From: Paenibacillus whitsoniae | GTDB lineage: Bacteria; Bacillota; Bacilli; Paenibacillales; NBRC-103111 | Direction of reading: 5' to 3' | Length of the DNA: 62,641 nucleotides | Assembly: GCF_003955665.1 (NCBI RefSeq) | Contig: NZ_RXHU01000110.1 | Coordinates: 403 to 63,043 of the forward strand | Notes under the pieces: model-generated | The model's database searches: none | Told to the model about the DNA's origin: nothing | What the model saw: only the letters and a program-made list of their open reading frames with translations | Made by a program: the position numbers and the translations under genes | Part shown: one piece after another, positions 24,803 to 34,106 of the stretch | Layout of the letters: the number at the start of each line of letters is the position of its first letter | Numbering within the stretch: the first letter of the stretch is position 1

Positions 24803-25731
24803 CCTGTATGACCGCCGAACGGCGCGTCCCTTCGTTTTCGTTTGATCAGTTCCGGAACGGCAATGCCGATCATGGTAATGATGACACCAACCCACTGCAG
24901 GGCGGATACAGACTCATGCAAGACGACAAACGACATCGTGACCGCTGTCGGCAGCTCGGCCGCGCCCATAATGGTCGCCATGCCGCCGCCGATGCGCGGC
25001 ACGCCCAGCGAGAAAAAAAGCGGCGGAATGACCACGCCGAAAACTGCCAGCAGCAACGCCCACGGCAGAAGCTGCTCATGCAGCGAGCCGTTCCAGAGGA
25101 AATGCGGCGGGTACACGAGCATGACGAGCACGAGCGAGCCGGTCTGCATCAGCGCGCTTCGCGTAATCGGCGCTACCGTGGTTGCTGCTTTTCCGCTCAC
25201 GACGATGTACAGCGAGTAGGTCAAGGCTGACAGCAAACCTAGCATCGTCCCCAAGAGTGACGGTGCTTCGAGGCCCCCTTTTAAATATCCGCTCGCCATC
25301 AGAATTCCGGCAAACAGGACAACGAGCGAAAGAACTTTGTCCGAACCCGGCCGCTTTCTCCCCATAATCGCCTCAAGTACAATCCCGATCCAGGTGAACT
25401 GGAACAGCAGTACAATGGCAAATGAAGCGGGAATATACTGCAAAGCGCCATAATAAAAAATCCCCGTTAAGCCGGACGTCGTGCCCATCGCCATCAGCGT
25501 CAGCACTTGCCGCGGCTTAGCGCGGTAAGCAGCGGACGACTCCGCCTTGGCGCCGCGATCCGATTTGGAAACGACCAGCACCAGCAGCCAAAGCATGATG
25601 ACGCCGAATAAACATTGACCGCCTACCACATCGCCGACGTGATAGCCCGCATCGTACGCCTTTTTTACAAACGTAGACAACAAACCGAAGCTGCACGCCG
25701 CGGCTAGCACGTACATGTAATATTTCATCAT
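24787..25731 (-). CDS. DMT-superfamily EamA-type transporter
   Basis: The 314-residue membrane protein has about ten helices in two EamA repeats, the layout of drug/metabolite exporters such as YdcZ/RhaT-like and amino-acid or metabolite efflux carriers. Hydrophobic segments alternate with short loops; the N-terminus YYMYVLAAACSFGLLSTFVKKAY is the first repeat. Its ATG overlaps the stop of the upstream iron alcohol dehydrogenase by 4 nt, so translation is coupled. That link suggests it exports or imports the alcohol, aldehyde or a related metabolite handled by the dehydrogenase, which is inference only. The C-terminal 20 residues are charged and cytosolic. Confidence 0.88.
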   Translation of the reverse strand: MMKYYMYVLAAACSFGLLSTFVKKAYDAGYHVGDVVGGQCLFGVIMLWLLVLVVSKSDRGAKAESSAAYRAKPRQVLTLMAMGTTSGLTGIFYYGALQYIPASFAIVLLFQFTWIGIVLEAIMGRKRPGSDKVLSLVVLFAGILMASGYLKGGLEAPSLLGTMLGLLSALTYSLYIVVSGKAATTVAPITRSALMQTGSLVLVMLVYPPHFLWNGSLHEQLLPWALLLAVFGVVIPPLFFSLGVPRIGGGMATIMGAAELPTAVTMSFVVLHESVSALQWVGVIITMIGIAVPELIKRKRRDAPFGGHTGGFSS

Positions 25732-26894
25732 AGCGAGCGCGTCAGAATGTCTCTGACTGACTCCCTTGTCATGATTTTATATTGCCCAACGGACGGTTTC
25801 ATAAACGATTTATGCACCAGCTCCTCGATGCGGCTGTCGTTGATCTGGAAATCCGCAAGTCGACTCGGTGCCCCCAGCGAGTTCCAAAAATCGCGCAGCC
25901 TACGAATGCCCTCGAAAGCGATCTCCGCCTCCGTCTTGCCTTCCGGTTGAATGGCGAAAACCGCCTTGGCAAGCTTCGCCATGCGCGAAGGATCCTCCTC
26001 TGCGCAGTGCTGCATCCAGTTCGGGAACAAGACCGCCAGACCGCCGCCGTGTGGAATGTCATAGACGGCCGACAAGCCGTGCTCGATTTGATGCGAAGCC
26101 CAATCCCCGCCGTCCGTTCCGCAGGAGAGCTGCCCATTGAACGCCATCGTCCCGGCGTACATGATCGTCTCGCGCAGCTCGTAGCTTTGCAGGTCGGCAA
26201 TCAATTTAGGCGCCGCTTCGATAATCGTCAGGAGCGTCGCTTCCATGTAGCGGTCGATCATCGGTGCATTGTCAGTCCGGTGAAAATATTGCTCCAGCAC
26301 ATGGGACATCATATCTACAATGCCGTAAATCGTCTGATCTAGCGGAACAGTTGTCGTATACATCGGGTCGAGGATCGAAAAAGCCGGATAGGCCAGCGGC
26401 GAGCTCCAGCCACGCTTTTCGTTTTTATCCCAGTGGGTAATCACGGAGATATTGTTCATTTCCGAGCCGGTTGCCGCCAGCGTCAGCACGGTGCCGAGCG
26501 GCAGCGCGCGCGTCGCCTCGGCTTTGCGTGTGATAATATCCCACACGTCGCCTTCATAATAGACGCCGACCGAAATCGCCTTGGCGCAGTCGATGACACT
26601 GCCTCCGCCGACGGCCAGAATAAGCTCAATGCCCTCTTCGCGACAAAGAGCAATGCCTTTTTGAACAGTGGTCAAACGAGGGTTTGACTCCACCCCGGAA
26701 AGCTCAACCACATGTGCTTTCATCCATTCAAGCTGCTCCATCACAGCGTCGTAAACACCGTTTTGCTTGATGCTGCCGCCGCCATAAACCAGCAGCACGC
26801 GTTTGCCTGGTGTGCCAAGCTCCTGCTGCAGCCGTTCGATCTGTCCCAGTCCGAACCAAAGTTTGGTGGGATTATATTGCAGAAAAGATTGCAT
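25728..26894 (-). CDS. Iron-containing alcohol dehydrogenase, butanol dehydrogenase type
   Basis: The 388-residue cytosolic enzyme belongs to the Fe-ADH (group III) family close to YugJ/YugK, YqhD and clostridial BdhA/B. It interconverts aldehydes and alcohols with NAD(P)H. The nucleotide-binding GGGSIKQNGVYD near 39-50 and GGGSVIDCAKAISVG near 97-111 are present. Metal-site regions are DMMSHVLEQYF near 203-213 and SHQIEHGLSAVYDIPHGGGLA near 268-288. The ATG is at 26894. It is the first gene of a two-gene unit with the EamA transporter. Substrate and cofactor (NADH or NADPH) are not determinable by eye. Confidence 0.93.
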   Translation of the reverse strand: MQSFLQYNPTKLWFGLGQIERLQQELGTPGKRVLLVYGGGSIKQNGVYDAVMEQLEWMKAHVVELSGVESNPRLTTVQKGIALCREEGIELILAVGGGSVIDCAKAISVGVYYEGDVWDIITRKAEATRALPLGTVLTLAATGSEMNNISVITHWDKNEKRGWSSPLAYPAFSILDPMYTTTVPLDQTIYGIVDMMSHVLEQYFHRTDNAPMIDRYMEATLLTIIEAAPKLIADLQSYELRETIMYAGTMAFNGQLSCGTDGGDWASHQIEHGLSAVYDIPHGGGLAVLFPNWMQHCAEEDPSRMAKLAKAVFAIQPEGKTEAEIAFEGIRRLRDFWNSLGAPSRLADFQINDSRIEELVHKSFMKPSVGQYKIMTRESVRDILTRSL

Positions 26895-27011
26895 GGTACG
26901 TCTAACTCCTTCGATGACTGATTCTACAGCAGTATATCATAACTTGTGTAAATTACTAAGCGGGTGCGTTACCACAGTAAAGAGAGCACCTCACTGCCCG
27001 CCTCCCCGCGC

Positions 27012-27046
27012 AAAAAAACATCCCCAGCCATTCACATGACTGGGGA
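27012..27046 (-). terminator. Terminator of the large kinase gene
   Basis: TCCCCAG/CTGGGGA (27021-27046) is followed on the minus strand by a seven-T run (27018-27012). Confidence 0.75.
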
Positions 27047-27060
27047 CGAACACATCTATC

Positions 27061-30000
27061 CTACACGCGGTGCAGCGGCAGCGAAAACGAAATACTGCAG
27101 CCTTTGCCCAGGCGGCTTTCCGCCCAGATCTGTCCGCCGTGGTACTGGACAATCTCCTTGGCGATCGCCAGGCCGAGCCCGCTGCCGCCCGAGTTGCTGC
27201 GCGACTTCGACACTTTGTAGAACCGCTCGAAAATATGCGGCAAATCCTCCTCGCTGATCCCGACGCCGGTATCCGTCACGCGAATCAAGAGCTCGCACGG
27301 CTCGTCACGGATTTCTACGCGAACATCGATAAAACCTCCGCTCGGTGAAAACTTGATCGCATTATAGATAATATTCGCATAGACCTGCTCGATCCGGTCA
27401 GCGTCGACCGTCAGCAGCAGATCCTCACCCTGCGTCGGCACAATGTCCAGCGTATACGTGATGCCTGCATTCGCGGTATCGAGCTCATACTTCGCAAACA
27501 GCTGGCGTACCATCGTGAGCCAGGAGGTCGGCGCCAGTTGGAAGTGGAACTGCTTCGTCTCCATCCGGCTGAGCTGATACAAGTCCGTAATCAACCGTTG
27601 GATGCCGACGATCCGCATATGCACAACCGACAAATATTTGCGCTGCTCCTCCGGCTCCTGAATGACGCCGTCCAGAATCGCCTCCACATAGCCTTGAATC
27701 GACGTCAGTGGCGTTCCCAAATCATGGGAAATGTTCGAGAGCAAATCTCGGCGCGACGTTTCCATCAAGATAAGCTCGTTCGTCCGCTCCTTGACTTTCG
27801 ACTCCAAGTCATTATAAAGACGTGCGTTCTCAATCGAGATGGCTGCCTGCGCGGACAACAGCTTGATAATATCGAGACGATCCGACGTAAAAGCGTTCCG
27901 AATCAGATTATTTTCCAGATAGAACACGCCCACCAAATTACCTTGATGCAGAATCGGCTCGCAGAAAATAGACTTGCTTTCCGTTAGTCGAATGTATGGA
28001 TCTTGCGTGAACATTCCCTCATTCTCGGCATCGTCGAGCACGACACCCTCTTTAAGCCTTGCGACATACTGGATGACCGAAGCCGGAAGATCCTCCCGCG
28101 TCGTCAACTCCACCGGACTGACGATACACGACTCCTTCCCGCTGCTGGCCAGCATTTCCGCTTCCACGTACAAAGTGTCCTTATCCTTGAGCACGAGTAA
28201 GCTGCGCTCGGCGCCCGACGAGTACGTAACAATTTCCATCAACCGCTTGATCAACTGCTCCAAATTGACTTCACTGGAAAGCGAACGCGACGTATTCATA
28301 ATCGTCATAAAATCAAGCGCGTGCAGCGAGTAATCGCTGATCTTCGTCGTGCTCCACTCCTGCTCTTCCGTCACACCGGTCAAATAGCCCGGGTAGCGCA
28401 GCATGAGATCGTCCGCCTTCGACTTCGCGCCCCAGTGACGGTAACCGAAATAGGCGTCAAGCAAATACGTTTTGGCGATTTTCTCGCGCCCCGCCGTCCG
28501 GTAATGCTTGCCGGCCAGCTCGCATGCCAGCGCCTCGTGCTGGATAAAGCCCATCTCGCGTGCCTGCCGAATCGCAGCCTCAAAGTCCTGCTCCGCCTTC
28601 AGCGTATGCCCTGTCACGCGATGCCACTCGGCCTGCATCAGCAGGCTCATGTGCAGGTAGTTGGCCGGGCAATTTACGGCCCATTTATCCATTTTGCGCT
28701 GCATCTTCTTCACTTGCTTGGCAAACCATCGCTTGCTGGACGGCGTCGCTTCTTCATACATGGCCGCCAGCGCCAGCGTGTAGTACAAATAATGCTCCGG
28801 AATATGGAACAACCCGAAGGAAACACTTTGCAGTGATTCAGCGGCTTGGCCGAAGCGAACGGCTTCCGCGTAATCGCCGAACAGCACGTTCAGCATCATT
28901 TTTTTGACATGGTACACATGCAGAATCACCTGATTCGGATGAACCTCCAGCTTGCGGACGAGCGCCTTCTCCTCCTCATCGGAATTCCCGATGACCGTCG
29001 GATTCAGCGATTTTCCCTCGAGACTCCGAATCACTTCCCTGAGCATTTCCAGCATGAACAGCGTGTCCTGATGGTTCGTCTGCTCCAGAATCCGGTAGTG
29101 CTTGGCGAGGTCCTCCTGGACTTCTCCAAGCGCAACGCCCTGCAAATCCTTCACTAGCACCTGATATGTCAGCGCATAGCCGGCAAAAACCAGATCCCCG
29201 TCCTCGATTCCGCTGCGGAACGACTCTTGGAGATGCTCCAGCGAAACCTGAAGCGGCTTCACCCACGGCGTCACGAACAGGCCGAACGAAAAATAGCTTT
29301 TGGACCGATACTCCGGTGCCTGAAACCGATTGTTCATCCGATTGCCGAGCTGGCCGTACTGGTAACCTTGTTGATAATCGCCAAAGCCCGAGCCGAGAAT
29401 CAGCCCGTACGCACCGTATACGTAAGCCATCGCCGGCGTATTGCCGTACTTGAGCGCACGCCGCGTCAATTGGATCATAAACAAGACGAATAAGTTCGTA
29501 TTGACAAAATAAGCTGAAATCGCCACGCTCATCATCAATTTCGTAATTTGAGCGCGATAGCTATCTTCCATAATCGGCAAATCGTACAGCTGCAGCGTGT
29601 TTCTGCGGCCGATTTTATGTTTTACATTCAGATAGGCAGCAAAAATGTTCAGCGAATTCGGCGATTCCGGCAGCCGGATGCCAAACTCCGCGAGCGCTTT
29701 TAGCCCCACCTTAACGCTTTTGTGCTGTTGCCCGACATTGGTATACAGGACGACAAGCAGGTGATAGACCTCAAGCCGCATCTCATCCGTTTTCGCCTCC
29801 AGAAGCAGCTGATCGTAAAGCGTCTCCGCCTCATCGGCTTGACCGTTCAAATACAGCGCTTCGGATTTATCCAAACGCATCGCGAAGCTGAGATCGGCCA
29901 GTTCCCTATGGTTCACTTGCACCAGCAATGCCAACGCTTTATTAAAGTACTGAATGGCCGAACGATACGCATTGGACGCTTTCGCCTTGCGGCCCGCGCC

Positions 30001-32256
30001 GTAGTTGTACTCCAGCAGCTGCAGCAGCTCCTGCCCTTCCGTGACGAGATCCGAGCCCATATTCATATGGTTCACGATTTCAAACAGCCGCTGCTCGATC
30101 TGCTCTTCCGAATACTGATCCAACAGCGTCCTGGCGATGTTCAAATGCATCTCCGCAAGCTTCGCCTCTTCAATCGAGCCGTACACCGCTTCCTGAATCG
30201 AATCGTGCACGAAGTTGAAGCGAATGTCCCGTGCCGCCGCCTGGCCCGCGCCCTCGTTAAAGAACTTATACGCCGTCCCTACCGGGATGATCAGCCCGTG
30301 CTGAATCGGAATCTCAAGCTCTTGCAGCAAAGCATCGAACGGCTTCCGCATCACAAGTCCGAGCGCCTCCAAGTCAAAGTAGACGCCGAGACACGCCGCG
30401 ATCCGCAGCATATACTGCGTGCCCGCCGGCATCCGTTCCAGCTTTTCCGCGAGCAGGAACATGAGATTGTCCGTAATGCGCAGCTTCTCAATTTCGTCCA
30501 TATCCCACATCCAACGATTCGCTTCATAGTTGAACGTCAGGAGTTCTTGTTCATACAGATCGGTCAAAAACTGTTTCACAAAAAACGGATTGCCGCCCGT
30601 CTTTTGCAAGATAAGCTGGGCCAGTTCGGTCACTTGCCCCGTCTCCGCTTTCAGCGATTCCGCCACGAGTTGGCCGACATCTTCGATTTTCCAGGCTTCC
30701 AGCGCAATCCGCTCTCGCACCAATCGCTCCGGCAGCTTATCCAGCAGCTGCACACGAAGCGTGGACAGTACATTCGTATCGTATTCCCGGCGATAAGACC
30801 CGATGAACAGGAAGTGCTTCATTTGCGCATCGTTCAAAAGCAAATCGAGGAAATGCAGCGAAGCCGCGTCCGCCCACTGCAAATCGTCGAGGAACAGCAC
30901 GAGCGGCCGATCTTTTCCGCAAAAAACTTGCAAAAACTGCTGCAGCAAAAAGTGCAGCCGATTCTGTGTCTCCTGCGGAGGGAGCTGCTTGGCCGGCGGC
31001 TGCTCACCGATCAGCAGCTCCAGCTCCGGAATCAGATCGGTCAGTACCCTGCCGCTGGTTCCGATCGCCTTGAGCAGCAAAGAGCGGTACTCCGCGAGCT
31101 GCTGATCCTTGCTCGTCAGCAGTTGGCGCGCTAGCTCCCGCAGCGCTCTTGTCAGCGCATGGTAGGACACATGCTGCTTATTCGGCTCGAACCGGCCGGA
31201 AATGAACCAACCGCTGTCTTTCATCAGCGTCTTCATCGTCTCGGCGATCAGAAACGTTTTGCCGAAGCCGGACTCCCCCGTCACCCAGACGGCTTCCAAC
31301 GGGCCATGAACGGACCGGCCGTACGCCTGCATCAGCTTATCGATCTCGGAGGAACGCCCGATCAAGCCCTGCGGAATCTGGAACATGTCGGTCATATCAT
31401 AGAGACCCACTGTGAATTCTTGCAATTCCTCGCCGGCGTTCACCAGCATCAGGCAGTGCTCAAGATCCTGAATGATGCCGTAGGCGCTCTGATAGCGGTC
31501 CTCGGCATTCTTCGCCAACAGCTTCATCACGATATCCGAGACAGGCTTTGGAATCCCCATGCGAAGGCTCGCCGGCGGCGCTGGCGTCACGGCAAAATGG
31601 CAGTGGATCAGCTCCACCGGATCTTCCGTCTGAAAAGGCAGCCGGCCCGTCAGCATCTCATAGAACGTAACGCCGAGCGAATAGTAATCCGTCCGGTAAT
31701 CGATGATCCGGTTCATGCGGCCCGTCTGCTCCGGGGACATGTAGCTGAGCGTTCCTTCGAGCAGCATCGGGTCCAGCATCTCCTGACGTTCGCGCGTCAG
31801 GGAAGAAATGCTGAAATCGCCCAGCTTGAGCAGCTGCTTGTCGCGGTTGTAAATGATATTGCTTGGCTTAATATCTTTATGAATGACATAGCGTTGATGA
31901 ATATCCCCGACGATTTTGGCAAGCTGGATCGCAGCCGTCAAGAATGCCGTGAGCGACTGCCGGAACGAAGGCAAATACGCAGTTAACGGTTCGCCTTCCA
32001 TATCCTCCAAGACCAGCGCCATATTATTTTGATATTTGGGCAGCGCAATCGGTTTGACGACGCCGGGAATATCAAGCATAGTGCCAATCTCAAACTCGCG
32101 CTTCAATCTCGCCAGATCGGCTGCGAGCGGATAATCGGAACGGAACGTTTTGACAATGACTTTTTCCTGCGTAACCTTATGTACAGCGCGATAAATAACC
32201 GTACGCTCGCCCTGATAGAGTTGTCTGATCAGCTCGTATTCCGGCAAAATTAACAT
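27061..32256 (-). CDS. Giant Ser/Thr kinase - AAA-type ATPase - GAF - histidine kinase
   Basis: This 1731-residue cytosolic protein joins several signalling modules. Residues about 1-270 are a Ser/Thr kinase with K36 (IVKTF), catalytic HKDIKPSN (D128) and D147 in LGDFSIS, where DFG is DFS. Residues about 298-700 are a predicted STAND/AAA-type ATPase with Walker A GESGFGKT (327-334) and Walker B LVLFLDDLQWAD. A long helical, TPR-like region (about 750-1280) follows, then a GAF domain (about 1310-1460), a coiled coil, and a classical histidine kinase with H1511 (SHDLGTPLTS), N-box N1632 and DTGVG. The ATG follows TAGGAGGG. It lies 38 nt after the FAD oxidoreductase gene without a terminator. 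The trifunctional architecture is known from cyanobacteria and a few Firmicutes; ligand and partner are unknown. Confidence 0.92.
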   Translation of the reverse strand: MLILPEYELIRQLYQGERTVIYRAVHKVTQEKVIVKTFRSDYPLAADLARLKREFEIGTMLDIPGVVKPIALPKYQNNMALVLEDMEGEPLTAYLPSFRQSLTAFLTAAIQLAKIVGDIHQRYVIHKDIKPSNIIYNRDKQLLKLGDFSISSLTRERQEMLDPMLLEGTLSYMSPEQTGRMNRIIDYRTDYYSLGVTFYEMLTGRLPFQTEDPVELIHCHFAVTPAPPASLRMGIPKPVSDIVMKLLAKNAEDRYQSAYGIIQDLEHCLMLVNAGEELQEFTVGLYDMTDMFQIPQGLIGRSSEIDKLMQAYGRSVHGPLEAVWVTGESGFGKTFLIAETMKTLMKDSGWFISGRFEPNKQHVSYHALTRALRELARQLLTSKDQQLAEYRSLLLKAIGTSGRVLTDLIPELELLIGEQPPAKQLPPQETQNRLHFLLQQFLQVFCGKDRPLVLFLDDLQWADAASLHFLDLLLNDAQMKHFLFIGSYRREYDTNVLSTLRVQLLDKLPERLVRERIALEAWKIEDVGQLVAESLKAETGQVTELAQLILQKTGGNPFFVKQFLTDLYEQELLTFNYEANRWMWDMDEIEKLRITDNLMFLLAEKLERMPAGTQYMLRIAACLGVYFDLEALGLVMRKPFDALLQELEIPIQHGLIIPVGTAYKFFNEGAGQAAARDIRFNFVHDSIQEAVYGSIEEAKLAEMHLNIARTLLDQYSEEQIEQRLFEIVNHMNMGSDLVTEGQELLQLLEYNYGAGRKAKASNAYRSAIQYFNKALALLVQVNHRELADLSFAMRLDKSEALYLNGQADEAETLYDQLLLEAKTDEMRLEVYHLLVVLYTNVGQQHKSVKVGLKALAEFGIRLPESPNSLNIFAAYLNVKHKIGRRNTLQLYDLPIMEDSYRAQITKLMMSVAISAYFVNTNLFVLFMIQLTRRALKYGNTPAMAYVYGAYGLILGSGFGDYQQGYQYGQLGNRMNNRFQAPEYRSKSYFSFGLFVTPWVKPLQVSLEHLQESFRSGIEDGDLVFAGYALTYQVLVKDLQGVALGEVQEDLAKHYRILEQTNHQDTLFMLEMLREVIRSLEGKSLNPTVIGNSDEEEKALVRKLEVHPNQVILHVYHVKKMMLNVLFGDYAEAVRFGQAAESLQSVSFGLFHIPEHYLYYTLALAAMYEEATPSSKRWFAKQVKKMQRKMDKWAVNCPANYLHMSLLMQAEWHRVTGHTLKAEQDFEAAIRQAREMGFIQHEALACELAGKHYRTAGREKIAKTYLLDAYFGYRHWGAKSKADDLMLRYPGYLTGVTEEQEWSTTKISDYSLHALDFMTIMNTSRSLSSEVNLEQLIKRLMEIVTYSSGAERSLLVLKDKDTLYVEAEMLASSGKESCIVSPVELTTREDLPASVIQYVARLKEGVVLDDAENEGMFTQDPYIRLTESKSIFCEPILHQGNLVGVFYLENNLIRNAFTSDRLDIIKLLSAQAAISIENARLYNDLESKVKERTNELILMETSRRDLLSNISHDLGTPLTSIQGYVEAILDGVIQEPEEQRKYLSVVHMRIVGIQRLITDLYQLSRMETKQFHFQLAPTSWLTMVRQLFAKYELDTANAGITYTLDIVPTQGEDLLLTVDADRIEQVYANIIYNAIKFSPSGGFIDVRVEIRDEPCELLIRVTDTGVGISEEDLPHIFERFYKVSKSRSNSGGSGLGLAIAKEIVQYHGGQIWAESRLGKGCSISFSLPLHRV

Positions 32257-32294
32257 AAAACCCTCCTACTGAAATCTTGCTGCCGCACATAGCG

Positions 32295-33938
32295 TTAGAG
32301 GAGTTCTCCGTTCCAAGGAAGACCTTTCTCAAATCGCTTCTTGTCATGGTGTTTATATAATTTCAAGGCTGTCAGCAGCCCTTTGTCGAATTGGTACATC
32401 TCCCAGATTTCACAAGGCTTCTCCTTGGAATCATCCTTCTTCAGAATCGCATTGACCGCTCGTCTGGCCGCTTCGTTCGCGCCTTCCATCGTCGCCAGGT
32501 TCGTGTTCGTGCGAACGTAGTCCGCCGCCAGGAACAGGTTCGGAATCTCGGTATACGCTTCGGGGCGAAGATCCCACGTGCCGACGCGGTTGATCAGCAG
32601 CGGTTCCATGTTGGAGCATGCGCCCTCTGGATTGCTAAATTGTATATCGGTATCCAGGAACCAGGAATGAAGAACGCTGTCCTCCAAAATGACCACACCG
32701 TCCACATTGAGGCTTTTCTTCATTTGCGCCCAGACTTCTTCTTTAATTTCTTCAGGCGTACAGTACATGGCCGGCTTGCCGTACAGGATGCCAGGCGTAT
32801 TCCAATCTGAAATATCGACGGACAAAATGCCTTTGACCAAGCCGTCTCCGTAATCGCTGAGGTTCACGTTCGGCCAGAACTGCTTTTGCGAAACCGACGT
32901 TAAGGACCACGGCGCGTCCAAATAAATCACATGGCCGTGCGTAATCGTTACGTCTTTGTTCATGTAGAACTGAATCCCGTTCATCCAAGCCACGGAATCC
33001 ATCAATTGCCGAACGCCCTTCAGCGACGGAGCCGCCTCCAACATGCTGTCAGTAATGAACGTGCCCATCACTTCCACCGGGAAAGCGCAAATATAGTAAT
33101 CGGCTTCAACATCGAACGTTTCGCCGTCTTTTGTAATTGTCGCACTTTGAATCATGCCGCTTTCGCACGTAATACGCTCAACTTTGGCATTCAGATGATA
33201 CTTCACGCCCCGATCCTGCAAGAACGTCAACCACGGATAAATCCATTTGTCGTTCGTCGGACCGTTCAGCAATCGTACAAAAGACGTACCCGGCGTCGTA
33301 ATATCGAACGTCATCTGCGTCGCGACCGGGCCGACAGTTTGCGTATTCGCCACTTTGGATTGGCAGGCGACAAGCGTCTTGGTAAAGCCGGCAAAAATTT
33401 TCTGAAACGCCTCCGACTGTTGTTCCGCCTGAATAAACGTCCACCAGTCGATGTCGTTGTACTCTTCGCGAATCCGCTCATCGCAGCTCGTCATAATCTG
33501 CCACAGCTTCTTGCCGTACTGTTCCATGTCGCTGCTTGTAAGACCTAAGCCGTTATCAAAAATATCCTTCAGCACGACCAGGAAATTCTCGATGCTGAAC
33601 TCGACCTTGGCCAGCAGCGGCAGGAGCGGAGCCGTATACGTCGCAATATCCAAACGTGTCACTTCCTGTAAATTATCATACACGGTTCCGTCCCCGTAGG
33701 GAATATTTTTTAACGTATCAATGACATGGCGATAAAATCGCGGAAACAATCGGAAGCCGTGCTCGCCCGGCAAATCCCGGCGGCCGCCCACACCGCTTCC
33801 CGTATAAGGCATGCTCCGTGCCTTGCCGCCCGGTATGCTCTTAAACTCGTAAACCGATACGTCGTACCCTCTCGTAATAAGCTCGTGCGCTGCACTTAAT
33901 CCAGCAACCCCGCCACCTAAAATTGCGACTTTTTTCAA
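32295..33938 (-). CDS. FAD-dependent amine oxidase/phytoene desaturase-like oxidoreductase
   Basis: The 547-residue protein starts with an FAD-binding Rossmann motif KVAILGGGVAGLSAAHEL (residues 3-20), followed by YEFKSIPGGKARS, the second FAD contact usual for NAD(P)/amine-oxidase and carotenoid or hydroxysqualene desaturase families. The C-terminal FAD-closure motif is present near LFLAADYVRTNTNLATMEGANEAARRAV. The start is a TTG at 33938 after AGGGGGATTCTG; no better ATG is visible. The gene precedes the giant kinase by 38 nt on the same strand, so the two are probably co-transcribed. The substrate is unknown; hydroxysqualene dehydroxylase-like or other desaturation is possible. Confidence 0.87.
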   Translation of the reverse strand: MKKVAILGGGVAGLSAAHELITRGYDVSVYEFKSIPGGKARSMPYTGSGVGGRRDLPGEHGFRLFPRFYRHVIDTLKNIPYGDGTVYDNLQEVTRLDIATYTAPLLPLLAKVEFSIENFLVVLKDIFDNGLGLTSSDMEQYGKKLWQIMTSCDERIREEYNDIDWWTFIQAEQQSEAFQKIFAGFTKTLVACQSKVANTQTVGPVATQMTFDITTPGTSFVRLLNGPTNDKWIYPWLTFLQDRGVKYHLNAKVERITCESGMIQSATITKDGETFDVEADYYICAFPVEVMGTFITDSMLEAAPSLKGVRQLMDSVAWMNGIQFYMNKDVTITHGHVIYLDAPWSLTSVSQKQFWPNVNLSDYGDGLVKGILSVDISDWNTPGILYGKPAMYCTPEEIKEEVWAQMKKSLNVDGVVILEDSVLHSWFLDTDIQFSNPEGACSNMEPLLINRVGTWDLRPEAYTEIPNLFLAADYVRTNTNLATMEGANEAARRAVNAILKKDDSKEKPCEIWEMYQFDKGLLTALKLYKHHDKKRFEKGLPWNGELL

Positions 33939-34035
33939 CAGAATCCCCCTTTCGAATTGGTGCTTTTTGTAAAAATAACTGAATCTATCATACCATTCAG
34001 TACTATCGAATCATAGATATGCCGGGTAAAAAGAT

Positions 34036-34076
34036 AGAAAAATACCTTCCATATCCCGTGACGGATATGGAAGGTA
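34036..34076 (-). terminator. Strong terminator of the chemoreceptor gene
   Basis: A perfect 14-bp stem (TACCTTCCATATCC and its complement, 34043-34076) around a 6-nt loop is followed by TTTTTC on the minus strand. Confidence 0.85.
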
Positions 34077-34106
34077 GCGTGCGTTACTGGGAATATGTAA
34101 TCCTTA

